A stretch of 64,000 bases of DNA from Thalassococcus_A lentus. GTDB lineage: Bacteria; Pseudomonadota; Alphaproteobacteria; Rhodobacterales; Rhodobacteraceae. Positions 27,196-36,476 of the stretch are shown one piece after another (position 1 is the stretch's first letter; each line of letters starts with the position of its first letter). Location: assembly GCF_028023555.1 (NCBI RefSeq), contig NZ_JAQIOY010000004.1, forward strand, positions 62,001 to 126,000. Direction: 5' to 3'. The position numbers and the translations under genes are program-made. Below the pieces are notes generated by a model. That model was given only the letters and a program-made list of their open reading frames with translations, was not told where the DNA came from and searched no databases.

Positions 27196-28377
27196 GTGGC
27201 TAAAATTGGCGAAGACCTCATTGGCAAAAGTGCACTGCCCGCATTTTTCAAAGTGGAAAATGCAGATGAGGTGGGCATATCCGCGCCCGAGAACCGCAAA
27301 GGCGATGCCCTGCGCACATGGGTGCGCTCTTTCAGCGGTTTTCAGAAAGAGGCGCTGGTGCGATCGGCCAAAACCGGTGACACTTGGCGCTTTGTCAGTG
27401 ACGAGGGGCCGTATTTGAATGGCCATGATGCCGCGTGCTGCCCATTGGCGTTCCTGTCCTGCGGCATGGTTGCCAGCTTCATGAATGAGATCATGGCTCT
27501 TGCAGAGCAAAAGGGCATTGAGATCCGCAAGCTGAAGCTGACGCAGGACAACTTCTATACCATGAAAGGCTCGATGCCGAGGCGGACCATGGTTGGTGGG
27601 GCCGAAAACATCGAATTGCAGGTCGAAATCGACTGCGATCTGGATGATGGGGCTCTCAATGAATTTCTGATCAATGCGACCTTTGCATCGCCGTTGAACG
27701 GATTGATGCGCGGACAGATCGAAAGCCTGTTCAAACTGGCGAAGAATGGCAACGAGCTTCCGACGGCCAAAGCTTTGGAACTAAGTGGTTCGATCTTGCC
27801 GGACCCCGGTGATCATTTCGCCAAAGCCACGCCGGGCGAGAGCGTTTCAGATCTGATGAGCAAAGTCGGTCCTACGCCCAAGAAAGAGGTCGCCAAGGGG
27901 ACCGCATCCGGCAGTTCGTCATTGTCGGACGAACAGGACAGGCGGCTGAACATCGGGGCTGTCGCTGAATTGCGCGCAGATGGGATCAAACAGATCCAAC
28001 AAATGCAGTATTCGCCCTACGGTACCTCGTTCATGTTGCTGAGTTCAGAGGATGGTCGCGCGCCCGACGCGAACACCTTGATCAGCGCCGGGATCGGGTT
28101 CTGTTTCATGACGCAGTTTGGTCGTTTCGTGTCGATGCTCAAGCTCGACCTGCCAGACTACCGCATCGTGCAGGACACTCATTTCAGTCTCGGTGGTGCC
28201 AGTGGCGGCACCGGCAAAGCGGGCGAGGCCGACCCGATCGAAACGCATGTTTATTTGCAGACATCCGAAAGCGATGAGACGGCGCAAGAGATGCTCGATA
28301 TCTCGGAGAAGACCTGCTTTTTGCATGCCTTCTGTAAAACTGACCTGAAGACAAAGCTGAAAGTGAAAAGGGTCTGA
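27196..28377 (+). CDS. Tandem OsmC-like protein
   Basis: A 393-residue protein that appears to hold two OsmC/Ohr-like domains. The first contains GHDAACCPLAFLSCGM (roughly residues 75-91) and the second DANTLISAGIGFCFMTQFGRF (roughly 290-310), joined by a low-complexity linker near residue 235. OsmC family members are usually single-domain Cys peroxidases of about 140 residues, so the fusion is unusual. GTG start with GGAG eight bases upstream. It closes the sulfatase-TAXI operon; role possibly thiol or peroxide chemistry on the imported compound. Confidence 0.7.
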   Translation: MAKIGEDLIGKSALPAFFKVENADEVGISAPENRKGDALRTWVRSFSGFQKEALVRSAKTGDTWRFVSDEGPYLNGHDAACCPLAFLSCGMVASFMNEIMALAEQKGIEIRKLKLTQDNFYTMKGSMPRRTMVGGAENIELQVEIDCDLDDGALNEFLINATFASPLNGLMRGQIESLFKLAKNGNELPTAKALELSGSILPDPGDHFAKATPGESVSDLMSKVGPTPKKEVAKGTASGSSSLSDEQDRRLNIGAVAELRADGIKQIQQMQYSPYGTSFMLLSSEDGRAPDANTLISAGIGFCFMTQFGRFVSMLKLDLPDYRIVQDTHFSLGGASGGTGKAGEADPIETHVYLQTSESDETAQEMLDISEKTCFLHAFCKTDLKTKLKVKRV

Positions 28378-28448
28378 GGTAAGCGGGATACTTCGGACCA
28401 AAAGAAAAGCAGTGATTGGGCTCCCCGGTATCTTGGTAGCAACAGGGT

Positions 28449-28463
28449 GCCGGGCCGTCCGGC
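28449..28463. terminator. Small hairpin between convergent operons
   Basis: GCCGG / CCGGC around a five-base loop, between the convergent OsmC and DUF3237 genes. No T run; weak candidate for bidirectional termination. Confidence 0.3.
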
Positions 28464-28468
28464 AAGGC

Positions 28469-28927
28469 TTATCGGATCAGAAACAGATCGATGACAACGC
28501 GCTCTTTATCGCGTTTGCCCGTTCCGAGAAATAGCGATTTGTTGACCCATGCATACCGGCTGTCACCGGTTTCCAGTCGTGCATGGGTGCGCATATAGTA
28601 GCTGTCGGCCGGCACGTCTTCGCCGCGTGCAAGCGCCGCTATGACCTCTTCGGGGCCATGGCGGTAGCCAAAGTTGATGATCTCGATCAGTGCGCCATCG
28701 TCGGTTTCAAAGGCATAGCGCGTATCGAGTTGCGCGAGGCCATCGTCGAAGACCGTCTGCCAATCCGCACCGAGATTGACGATTTTGCCCGAGAGGCGGG
28801 GGCCGGAAACTGTGCCGCCGATGATCGGGATGATCCGCCGTTGTCCCGCCCGTCCCGGCCCCATCTCACGGATTGGGGCAAGTTGCACTTTCAGTTGGCA
28901 GATGAATTCAAGCTCGGGCGGGATCAT
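28469..28927 (-). CDS. DUF3237 family protein
   Basis: A 152-residue soluble protein matching the DUF3237 pattern (RIIPIIGGTVSGPRLSGKI, then LGADWQTVFDDGLAQLDTRY, and GDSRYAWVNKSLFLGTGKR near the end). The start ATG at 28927 has AAAGGA upstream and lies inside the end of the TRAP permease gene (20-base overlap). Function of the family is unknown; it often accompanies catabolic genes for aromatic or organic acids. Last gene of the leftward TAXI operon. Confidence 0.85.
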   Translation of the reverse strand: MIPPELEFICQLKVQLAPIREMGPGRAGQRRIIPIIGGTVSGPRLSGKIVNLGADWQTVFDDGLAQLDTRYAFETDDGALIEIINFGYRHGPEEVIAALARGEDVPADSYYMRTHARLETGDSRYAWVNKSLFLGTGKRDKERVVIDLFLIR

Positions 28928-31220
28928 GATCAGTCCTTTTCGAGAGAAAATAGTGAGAGCATACGAGCGCCGCGGCGAGGCCGATGCCGACCCACATAAC
29001 CGGCGTGGTTTTCCATAGGACCAGCAAGGCCGCCAGCAGGCGTAGCGCCATTTCCAATCGGCTGATCGGCCCACGGTCGAACCGCGCGAGCGCCGAGGCC
29101 AGAAGGTACAGCACGAGAACCAGTCGCAGCAAAAGTGCGGCCAGCGATGGCCAATCAACACCGGAACCATAGCCTTCGATCAGGACCCGCTGGCCGTTGT
29201 CGTCCAGCACCGTGACAGCCTCTTCGATAAGCAAGAGTTCGGGATACCAAGCAAAGATGAAGGGGATCGTGAACATGACGATGCCCACCCGGACCGCTTC
29301 AAAACCAGTGCGCATCGGTTCGGTCTTGGCGATCGAGGCAGCAGCAAAGGCGGCAATGGCCACCGGTGGGGTGATGGCGCTGGCGACGGCGAAATAGAAG
29401 ACGAACATATGGGCCGTGAAGAAGCTGACCCCGAGATTGGCGAGCAACGGCCCAAGGAGAAGCGCTACATTCACATAGGCCGGAACCGTAGGCATGCCCA
29501 TGCCGAGAATGATTGCGCAGAACATCGCTGAGATCAGCGCCACCATGAGATAGACACCGCCGGTGATGTGGACATCGATGCCGAAGATGCGAATGACTTC
29601 GGCGCTTTCGAGCCATGACGTGACGGCACGGGTCAGTTCGCCGGTCAAACCACTTTCATTTAGAAAGGCTGAAATGATCGACACAGCGAAAAGCAGCAGG
29701 AACAGGTTTGAAAGCAGGATCCCGCCCTCGGCAAACGACTTCAGGATCTTGGAGGGCTTCGCGCGGGTTTCGGGGTCGAGAAACAACAGTGGCAGCAACA
29801 CCGCCACCGCCCACCAACCGGCGGAAACCGCGTCACCGGTGGCGTTGGTGATGATCTGCTCCACCCAGCCCGGCAGAACCCATGACAAAACACCGGTCGA
29901 AACTGCATCCTTGCTGCCAAGCAGAAGGAACAGGATCACGAGGATCGGAACGAAAATCATCACGACATTGAGCCAGTCCTGACGTTCCATCTGTAAATCG
30001 TCTGGTACCTCACCCATGGCGGCGACCTTTTCACGCCGGGCCTGGAACATGACCGTCAGAAAGATCGAAAAGAAGAACGCCATCGCGGGCAGGAAGGCTG
30101 CGACAACCACCTTGGTGTATGGCACTGCCGTGAGCGCCACGAGGACAAAGGCGGCCACGCCCATCACCGGCGGCATGATCTGACCACCGGATGATGCGGC
30201 TGCCTCGACCCCTCCGGCAAAGCGCGCGGAAAACCCGTTGCGCATCATCATCGGAATGGTGAGCCGTCCAGTGGAGAGCACGTTGGTCACAGGCCCGCCG
30301 GTGATCGTGCCAAAGAGTGCCGATGATACGATAGCAGCATGGGCCGGGCCGCCCCGCAAGCGCCGTGTGAGCCGCACGGCAAGCTTGATCAATGATGTGC
30401 CACCGGCCGAGGTGCCAAAGAGCGAACCGAGGATCACATAGGGAAAAACCTGATTGACGACGATGTTCATGAACCGGCCCATGAAACCGTCGGGGGTGAT
30501 GAAGACATTGGTGGCCTTCTGCACGGCTGCGGCCATCACGTCGCCGTTGTCGGCCCCGAGCTTGGTCAGCAGGAAATTGTTGTCCGACATGCTGAACATC
30601 CAGATCAGCGCTGTCGCGACAGTGTAGGCCACGACGATTGTCGCAACGATCACCAAAGGCGCCCCCCAAAGGCGGACATTGTAGAGGAAGAACAGCCCGA
30701 TGATGGTAAACAGCAGTGGTATAATCCAGATGCCGAACCGCGCCTGACAGGCCGGCACTTCGGCATCGAAGGACATGCCGGGGATCACACCTTCGGCACG
30801 TTCGGCGGCCTCTTGGATCAGGCGGGCCCGTTCACCGCTGATTTGGTCGAACAGGCAAACGGCATCATTTTCAACAAGGTACCCCAGCGCACCCAACATG
30901 GCCGCTGTGATCAGACCAATATCGAGCAACAGCCCAAGCCATGCTGGGCGGTATTTGCGGGGTGTGGTCTTCCAGTCTTGATAGGCGCTGCCGTGAAAGG
31001 CGACGATCACCATCATCAAAAGGAACATCGGCGGAAAGAAAAATTCCGGCGCGAAGTTGGATACCCGGAAAAAGGGCCGTCCGGTGACAGAGCGTGCGAG
31101 TTCTTGAATGCCCGGAATTTCGGGCATTGTGTTGATCATTCCAAAAAAGACCAGCACCAGCGCCAATGCCAAGGCAATCGTTTGATTTATCGGTCGGCGA
31201 AAGGACGTTTGATCAGTCAT
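28908..31220 (-). CDS. TRAP transporter fused permease (DctQ-DctM fusion, TAXI type) 2
   Basis: A 770-residue paralogue of the product at 24772, with the same core motifs (GTITGGPVTNVLSTGRLTIP, EAAASSGGQIMPPVMGVAAF, GMGMPTVPAYVNVALLLGP). Start ATG at 31220; the frame extends two codons upstream to TTG. Partner of the TAXI binding protein encoded just upstream. Overlaps the DUF3237 gene by 20 bases. Confidence 0.92.
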   Translation of the reverse strand: MTDQTSFRRPINQTIALALALVLVFFGMINTMPEIPGIQELARSVTGRPFFRVSNFAPEFFFPPMFLLMMVIVAFHGSAYQDWKTTPRKYRPAWLGLLLDIGLITAAMLGALGYLVENDAVCLFDQISGERARLIQEAAERAEGVIPGMSFDAEVPACQARFGIWIIPLLFTIIGLFFLYNVRLWGAPLVIVATIVVAYTVATALIWMFSMSDNNFLLTKLGADNGDVMAAAVQKATNVFITPDGFMGRFMNIVVNQVFPYVILGSLFGTSAGGTSLIKLAVRLTRRLRGGPAHAAIVSSALFGTITGGPVTNVLSTGRLTIPMMMRNGFSARFAGGVEAAASSGGQIMPPVMGVAAFVLVALTAVPYTKVVVAAFLPAMAFFFSIFLTVMFQARREKVAAMGEVPDDLQMERQDWLNVVMIFVPILVILFLLLGSKDAVSTGVLSWVLPGWVEQIITNATGDAVSAGWWAVAVLLPLLFLDPETRAKPSKILKSFAEGGILLSNLFLLLFAVSIISAFLNESGLTGELTRAVTSWLESAEVIRIFGIDVHITGGVYLMVALISAMFCAIILGMGMPTVPAYVNVALLLGPLLANLGVSFFTAHMFVFYFAVASAITPPVAIAAFAAASIAKTEPMRTGFEAVRVGIVMFTIPFIFAWYPELLLIEEAVTVLDDNGQRVLIEGYGSGVDWPSLAALLLRLVLVLYLLASALARFDRGPISRLEMALRLLAALLVLWKTTPVMWVGIGLAAALVCSHYFLSKRTDHDPARA

Positions 31221-31243
31221 GAACAACTCGCGCTCAAAAGGAG

Positions 31244-31276
31244 CGGGCCCGGCCCCGTTTTTGGGGGGCGGGCCCG
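31244..31276 (-). terminator. Hairpin after TAXI binding-protein gene 2
   Basis: CGGGCCCG at 31244-31251 and again at 31269-31276 pair, with additional C/G pairing inside, in the 77-base gap between binding-protein stop and permease start. Same position as the hairpins after the other binding-protein genes. Confidence 0.65.
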
Positions 31277-31297
31277 TGTTGAGGTTTCAAAGTGCGG

Positions 31298-32353
31298 TTA
31301 CGGACGCAGGCAATCTGCGACTGTGTGACCAGCCTCTTCAAAGGCACGGATTGCGCCAGGGTGCATCTTGACCTTGACCGCACCACAGGCGCCCTGGCTC
31401 ACACCATCGAGGTCGCCAAAGCTCAGCCGGGTGTAGGGACCACGCGGCGAGCCGGTCAGGAAACGCTCTTCGCCGGCGAGATAAGCTTTGGTGATCTGAT
31501 AGGCGAGCTCTTCGTCAAGTGAGGCCGGTACGATCTGACCAAAGGCGGTGGCAAAGCTGTCAAAGCTGTCATCGTCGGTCACCACAGTGATGCCATTGCC
31601 CGCATAGGCGGCGCGGAATTCCTCAATAGGCACCGAATAAGGCGCGTGGCCCGGCGCTTTGAGGATTTGCTGGCCCAGCTTGCTGGCGAGCAGATCGGAC
31701 GGGACGTCAAAGATCGTGATGTCACCGGCTGCCGCAATGGCGATTTCGCGGCCCGAAGGCAGGCCTTCAGGAATGGTCCAGGCGTCGACGCCGCCCCCGG
31801 TGATGGTTCCAACCGTGTCGGGCCATGCGGTCTGGATGCCTTCATAGCCTTCCCCGTCTTTCAAACCGGACAAAAGCTGGATCATCGCGCGACCCGAAGT
31901 CAGCGCCGCCCCGCGCGGCGGACCGTTCCAGATGCGCAGGCCTTTGAGGTCGCGGATGTCTTCGACAGGGTTCGAATTGTAATACCCGAACATTTGTGCC
32001 GACCCGGCGTTGAAGAAAAGCACCCGGATATTGGCAGCCATTTCCGCGCCTTTTTCCGGCCCGATGCCGCTATAGGGGCCGATGCCCTTGGACATCAAAA
32101 ACGGCAGGATGAGCGGGGCAGGGGCCATATCAAGTCGGCCCTCGGCAACAGCCTGAACCGAGTTTGTGAGCGTTGCGCCTTCGGTGATTTGCATTGTCGC
32201 GACGCCGGCGCTGTCGAGCACGGCCGCCAGCGTCGTGTCGATATAATGCGGCGTGGAGCCGGGTGTGGTGGTCTCGGCGGTGAGCGTCGCCTGAGCGGCG
32301 GCAGCAATCGGTGCAAGCGCACAAACTGCCCCCAGAATGGTCGATCTAAACAT
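31298..32353 (-). CDS. TAXI-family TRAP transporter solute-binding protein 2
   Basis: A 351-residue periplasmic protein with signal peptide STILGAVCALAPIAAAAQA and the TAXI ligand loop IWNGPPRGAALTSGRAMI. ATG at 32353 is preceded by GGGAGGAAACT; a frame extension to 32374 is rejected. Paralogue of the product at 23674. Divergent from the marR-sulfatase pair across a region with a GTGAC-TT-GTCAC palindrome. Confidence 0.9.
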   Translation of the reverse strand: MFRSTILGAVCALAPIAAAAQATLTAETTTPGSTPHYIDTTLAAVLDSAGVATMQITEGATLTNSVQAVAEGRLDMAPAPLILPFLMSKGIGPYSGIGPEKGAEMAANIRVLFFNAGSAQMFGYYNSNPVEDIRDLKGLRIWNGPPRGAALTSGRAMIQLLSGLKDGEGYEGIQTAWPDTVGTITGGGVDAWTIPEGLPSGREIAIAAAGDITIFDVPSDLLASKLGQQILKAPGHAPYSVPIEEFRAAYAGNGITVVTDDDSFDSFATAFGQIVPASLDEELAYQITKAYLAGEERFLTGSPRGPYTRLSFGDLDGVSQGACGAVKVKMHPGAIRAFEEAGHTVADCLRP

Positions 32354-32434
32354 AGTTTCCTCCCTGTTTTTCACGCCGCCCTTTACGGCATGCGCGCCCC
32401 TGTTCCGGGGTCCTGTCTAAAGCGTGGCAAAGAT

Positions 32435-32452
32435 TATGTGACTTGTCACGTA
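32435..32452. promoter_or_regulatory. Palindrome TATGTGACTTGTCACGTA, candidate MarR operator
   Basis: GTGAC and GTCAC separated by TT, with TA flanks on both sides, lie 40 bases before the marR start in the divergent region shared with the TAXI binding-protein gene. MarR regulators bind 16-20 base palindromes between divergent genes, so this is a good candidate. Inference only. Confidence 0.5.
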
Positions 32453-32492
32453 GTTTCTATTCGGTGATAATCAGCAATACAGGAGGCTCCCA

Positions 32493-33005
32493 ATGGCGAA
32501 GTATGATGGCGACAAGGTTGAAAAGGTTCGCCAGCGGCGTCTGCATGAGGAGCAGAACCTGTTCTCTCGCCTGCCTGCGACCTATGCGGCCTCGCGCAAG
32601 CAGGGCCAGCAGATCCTGCAACGCGCCGCAGGACTTTCAGTCGTTGAATGGCGTACACTGTGGGACCTTTCCGAAGCCGGAACGCTGACAATACGTGAGC
32701 TTGCCGAAATCCAGCGCGCCGATCATTCTCTTCTGTCACGGGCGCTTCCGGCTATGCAGAAAAAGGGCCTCGTGAGCATGCAGCGTGACGCTGGCGACGG
32801 TCGCCAGACCATTGTTGCACTCACCGACGCGGGCCGCGCAGCATACAAGCGTGCCGCGCCGTCGATGAAGCGCCGCCGTGACGCGCTTCGCGAGCAGTTC
32901 ACACCCGAGGAGCTTACCACTTTCGTTGACTACCTTGACCGGTTGGAGGCCTTTCTGCGTCAACCCATCGACGACATTCTGTACGAAAAGGAGAGGGTGA
33001 ATTGA
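32493..33005 (+). CDS. MarR-family transcriptional regulator
   Basis: A 170-residue winged-helix regulator: recognition region TIRELAEIQRADHSLLSRAL followed by the wing RDAGDGRQTIVALTDAGRAAY, and helical dimerisation ends. CAGGAGG precedes the ATG. Its stop overlaps the TTG start of the sulfatase gene, so they are coupled, and it is divergent from the second TAXI operon. MarR proteins commonly sense aromatic acids. It probably controls both directions through the palindrome upstream. Confidence 0.88.
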   Translation: MAKYDGDKVEKVRQRRLHEEQNLFSRLPATYAASRKQGQQILQRAAGLSVVEWRTLWDLSEAGTLTIRELAEIQRADHSLLSRALPAMQKKGLVSMQRDAGDGRQTIVALTDAGRAAYKRAAPSMKRRRDALREQFTPEELTTFVDYLDRLEAFLRQPIDDILYEKERVN

Positions 33006-34660
33006 CCCAGCGCCCCAACGTATTGTGGATCATGGCCGACCAGCTTCGGTATGACTATCTCAGCTGCTACGGCCACCCACATCTGCACACGCCACATCTT
33101 GATGCGCTTGCCGCGCGCGGCGTGCGGTTTGACAATGCCTATGTTCAGTCGCCGGTTTGTGGACCTTCGCGCATGTCAGCCTATACCGGCCGCTACGTGC
33201 GCAGTCATGGCTCGACCTGGAACTCCATGCCATTGCGTGTGGGCGAGCCGACCTTGGGCGATCACTTACGCGAGGTCGGGGCGCGTGCCGTGCTGGTTGG
33301 TAAAACTCATATGGCTGCCGACCTTGAGGGTATGGCCTGGCTCGGCATCGACCCTGAAAGCTTTATCGGTGTGCGGGTTTCCGAATGCGGTTTTGAACCG
33401 TTCGAACGTGATGATGGCCTGCATCCCGACAGTCACCGGCAAAAGTGGTCGGCCTATGACGACTATCTTGAGGCCCATGGCTATAGCTCTGACAACCCTT
33501 GGGAAGACTTTGCCAATTCCGGTCTTGGTGACGACGGTGAACTGATGTCGGCCTGGCTTCTCAAGAACTCGCGCCTTCCTGCCAATGTGCCAGAAGAGCA
33601 TTCCGAGACCGCCTATATGACCAAGCGCGCGATGGACTTCATGCGAGAGGCTTCGTCTGATCCCAATGGCGGGCCGTGGGTCTGTCATCTGTCCTACATC
33701 AAGCCACACTGGCCCTATATCGTGCCTGCGCCCTATCACGACATGTATGACGCGCGCCACGTCATCGCCCCGGTGCGCAGCGAAGACGAGCAGCAGACCG
33801 ATCACCCCCTGATCCGGGCCTATCTGGACTCGCGCGTTTGCAAGAGTTTCGCCCGCGACCATGTCCGTGAACATGTGATCCCGGCCTATATGGGCCTTAT
33901 CAAGCAACTCGACGACAATCTGGGACGGCTGTTTGCCTGGATGGAGGAAACGGGTCTGGCTGATAACACGATCATCGCCTTCACGTCAGATCACGGTGAT
34001 TACATGGGCGACCACTGGATGGGTGACAAGGACTTCTACCATCAGCAGGCGGTGAAAGTTCCGCTGATCATCTACGATCCCCGCCCCGAGGCCGACAGCA
34101 CCCGAGGCACCGTGTCGGATGCTTTGGTCGAGCAGATCGACCTTACGCCCACCTTCATGCAGGCGATCGGGTGTCCCCCGAAACCCTGGGTAATCGAGGG
34201 GCGCGATTTGACCCCGATCCTTCATGGAAAAGACGGGTTTTCTCGCAACTACGTAATCAGCGAACACGACTACCATTGGTCGGAAATGGCACGCGCGTTA
34301 AACCAGCCACAAGAAGATGCGCATACTGTGATGATCTTTGACGGGCGTTGGAAATACATCCGTTGCGAGGGGTTCCGTCCGGTGTTGTTTGATCTCGAAA
34401 GCGACCCCGGAGAACTGATTGATCTCGGTGCCTCGGATACGCCTGAACATGAAGCGGTGCGCGCACGCATGTCCGACGCACTCCTCAGTTGGTCGCGCCA
34501 ACATCACACCCGCATCACGGCAACCCCCGAGATGCTTGCCCGCCAGACCAAGTCCGCGGAGACGGGCGTCCTCATCGGTTTCTGGGATGAAGCGGAATAT
34601 GAGGCCGCGACCGGCAAGCGATTTGATAGCCTCACGCCAGTGGGGCGCCCGGATCGTTAG
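33002..34660 (+). CDS. Sulfatase, Cys type (choline-sulfatase/arylsulfatase-like) 2
   Basis: A 552-residue type I sulfatase, very like the product at 21997: metal N-terminus NVLWIMADQLRYDY, modification motif Cys53-G-P-S-Arg57, and FTSDHGDYMGDHWMGDKDFY. Cytoplasmic, no signal peptide. The TTG start at 33002 overlaps the marR stop (TTGA) and follows AAGGAGAGGG. Its substrate presumably enters by the divergent TAXI transporter. Needs formylglycine maturation encoded elsewhere. Confidence 0.92.
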   Translation: MTQRPNVLWIMADQLRYDYLSCYGHPHLHTPHLDALAARGVRFDNAYVQSPVCGPSRMSAYTGRYVRSHGSTWNSMPLRVGEPTLGDHLREVGARAVLVGKTHMAADLEGMAWLGIDPESFIGVRVSECGFEPFERDDGLHPDSHRQKWSAYDDYLEAHGYSSDNPWEDFANSGLGDDGELMSAWLLKNSRLPANVPEEHSETAYMTKRAMDFMREASSDPNGGPWVCHLSYIKPHWPYIVPAPYHDMYDARHVIAPVRSEDEQQTDHPLIRAYLDSRVCKSFARDHVREHVIPAYMGLIKQLDDNLGRLFAWMEETGLADNTIIAFTSDHGDYMGDHWMGDKDFYHQQAVKVPLIIYDPRPEADSTRGTVSDALVEQIDLTPTFMQAIGCPPKPWVIEGRDLTPILHGKDGFSRNYVISEHDYHWSEMARALNQPQEDAHTVMIFDGRWKYIRCEGFRPVLFDLESDPGELIDLGASDTPEHEAVRARMSDALLSWSRQHHTRITATPEMLARQTKSAETGVLIGFWDEAEYEAATGKRFDSLTPVGRPDR

Positions 34661-34884
34661 GTGCTTAAAGCGGATTTTTCGACATCTTTGCGTATCCGCC
34701 CGGTTCCGCTTCTAACAGAGGCTGGAGCCTCGCAATACGCGTGACGGCGACCAGCCTGTCATCGCCGCCATTGTGAGCCGATTGGGCGCGATGCCTCGGC
34801 GATACATGCCCATCAAGGCAACGCACGCGATGGATTGGATGTCGAAACCAGTGATGCCAACTGGTGATCCGCAGTCCTTATGCG

Positions 34885-36447
34885 TTACGCCATCCGACTT
34901 GATCGCGGGCTTTCGTCCATTTGCCCGATCAGGTGATCGGACAGCGTTTCGAAAAGCCGGGCTTTGGTTTCGCGATACGCTTCGTCCGCCCAAAGGTTCC
35001 GGGTCTGGCGCGGATCTTTCTTAAGGTCATACAGCTCGCCCCAATCCTGATCCTTGTAGACACTGAATTGCCAATCCTGCGTCACGACTGAGCGCACGCG
35101 GGCGGGTTTGTCAAAGCCCATGCGGGTCAGCCCATCATTGTATTCGATCAGCAGGCTGTCGCGGTGGTGGTTGGCGCCATGGACACAAGCGAGAAAACTT
35201 TGCCCCTGCATGCCAAAATACGGGTCCAGTTCGGCGCGTTCCAAAATGGTTGCGGAGATGTCGATGGTCGAGGCGAGGGCGGGCGTCGCGTGTTCCGTGC
35301 GATCCATGGGATCTGACCAGATCATTGGCACTCGGTTGATAGACCGCGTGGCCCAGGCCCCTTTAAGCAACATGTTAAAGTCGCCCATGTAGTCGCCATG
35401 ATCCGCGTTGAAGATGATCACCGTATTCTCGAATTGCCCCGCGTCCTTCAGCGATTGAATGATGTCGCCCACGGCATCGTCGATCATCGTGATCATGCCA
35501 GCGGTCAGCGCCATCGCCTCGCGTACTTCACGATCCGGCGCCATGAAAGCCGTCTGAGGGGTCTTTTGGCCACCACCGTTTTCAAAGACTTGACGGGCCT
35601 CCTGCAGAGGCGGCGGCGGGTTTTCGTGGTCCTCAAACCGGGAGGGTAATTCAAAGTCATCGGGATCATACATGTCCCAATATTTCCCGGGTGGGTTGAA
35701 GGGGTGATGGGGGTCGCTGAATGACACAAAGGCAAAAAACGGCTGATCCTTGTCCGCTGTATTTGCCAGATATTCTCGGGCACTTTCCTTGATGTAGGCG
35801 GTTGGATAGCTGTCCTCGGGGATCGGTGTGCGATAGGCCTGCGGGCAGGTGTAGCTATGCGGCAATTGATTGGCGGGATCGCACAGATCTTTCCAATCCG
35901 AGTGTTTGTTCCTGAACCATTGGCGGTAGTGACCACCGGCCCGGTCGCCGTGACCTGTCACCATGTCGACGTGATCAAACCCGTAGTATGGAGTTGGGAA
36001 TTCATAGCGATCCCCTTCAACATACCTCTCGGGCTCTTCGCGATCATAGGATCCGGCTTCCGGCTTCCACGCCTCGGCAATCGGCCCATTCAGACCCGGA
36101 TCAGGATGTTGTGCCAGCATGTCTGTAAAGGGCTGCAGGTGGCTTTTGCCTATGGTCGCCGTCGCGTAGCCATCCGCTTTGAGAACATCCACAAAGGTGT
36201 TTGCACGCTCGGGCAAAGTGCAACCGTTATATCGCAGTCCATGCACGGACGGCATTCGCCCGGTCATGAAGCTCGCCCTATTGGGCATGCAAACAGGCGT
36301 TGCTACGTGGAATTCATCAAACCGTGTTCCCTGCGCGGCAAGCGCGTCAATGTTTGGGGTTTTGACTACCGGATGCCCATAGCAGCCAAGCCAGTCCGCC
36401 CTTTGCTGGTCGACCATGATGTATAGAAAGTTTGGTTTTCTGGTCAT
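34885..36447 (-). CDS. Sulfatase, Cys type 3
   Basis: A 520-residue type I sulfatase of a different subgroup from the other two: modification motif Cys53-M-P-N-Arg57, N-terminal metal site NFLYIMVDQQRADW, and NADHGDYMGDF for later metal contacts. I chose the ATG at 36447; the long frame to 36711 overlaps the DctM gene and shadows it. It lies 29 bases after the DctM stop and is the last gene of the TRAP operon, so its substrate probably comes through that transporter. Cytoplasmic. Confidence 0.92.
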   Translation of the reverse strand: MTRKPNFLYIMVDQQRADWLGCYGHPVVKTPNIDALAAQGTRFDEFHVATPVCMPNRASFMTGRMPSVHGLRYNGCTLPERANTFVDVLKADGYATATIGKSHLQPFTDMLAQHPDPGLNGPIAEAWKPEAGSYDREEPERYVEGDRYEFPTPYYGFDHVDMVTGHGDRAGGHYRQWFRNKHSDWKDLCDPANQLPHSYTCPQAYRTPIPEDSYPTAYIKESAREYLANTADKDQPFFAFVSFSDPHHPFNPPGKYWDMYDPDDFELPSRFEDHENPPPPLQEARQVFENGGGQKTPQTAFMAPDREVREAMALTAGMITMIDDAVGDIIQSLKDAGQFENTVIIFNADHGDYMGDFNMLLKGAWATRSINRVPMIWSDPMDRTEHATPALASTIDISATILERAELDPYFGMQGQSFLACVHGANHHRDSLLIEYNDGLTRMGFDKPARVRSVVTQDWQFSVYKDQDWGELYDLKKDPRQTRNLWADEAYRETKARLFETLSDHLIGQMDESPRSSRMA

Positions 36448-36476
36448 GAAGTTCGTCCTGAAGTGCTTTGGGCTGG

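Noticed and set aside
34712..34884. Possible minus-strand gene remnant downstream of the third sulfatase (reads GITGFDIQSIACVALMGMYR)
   Set aside because: The short stretch looks faintly coding but has no start of its own and no family I recognise; the frame overlaps the sulfatase gene.
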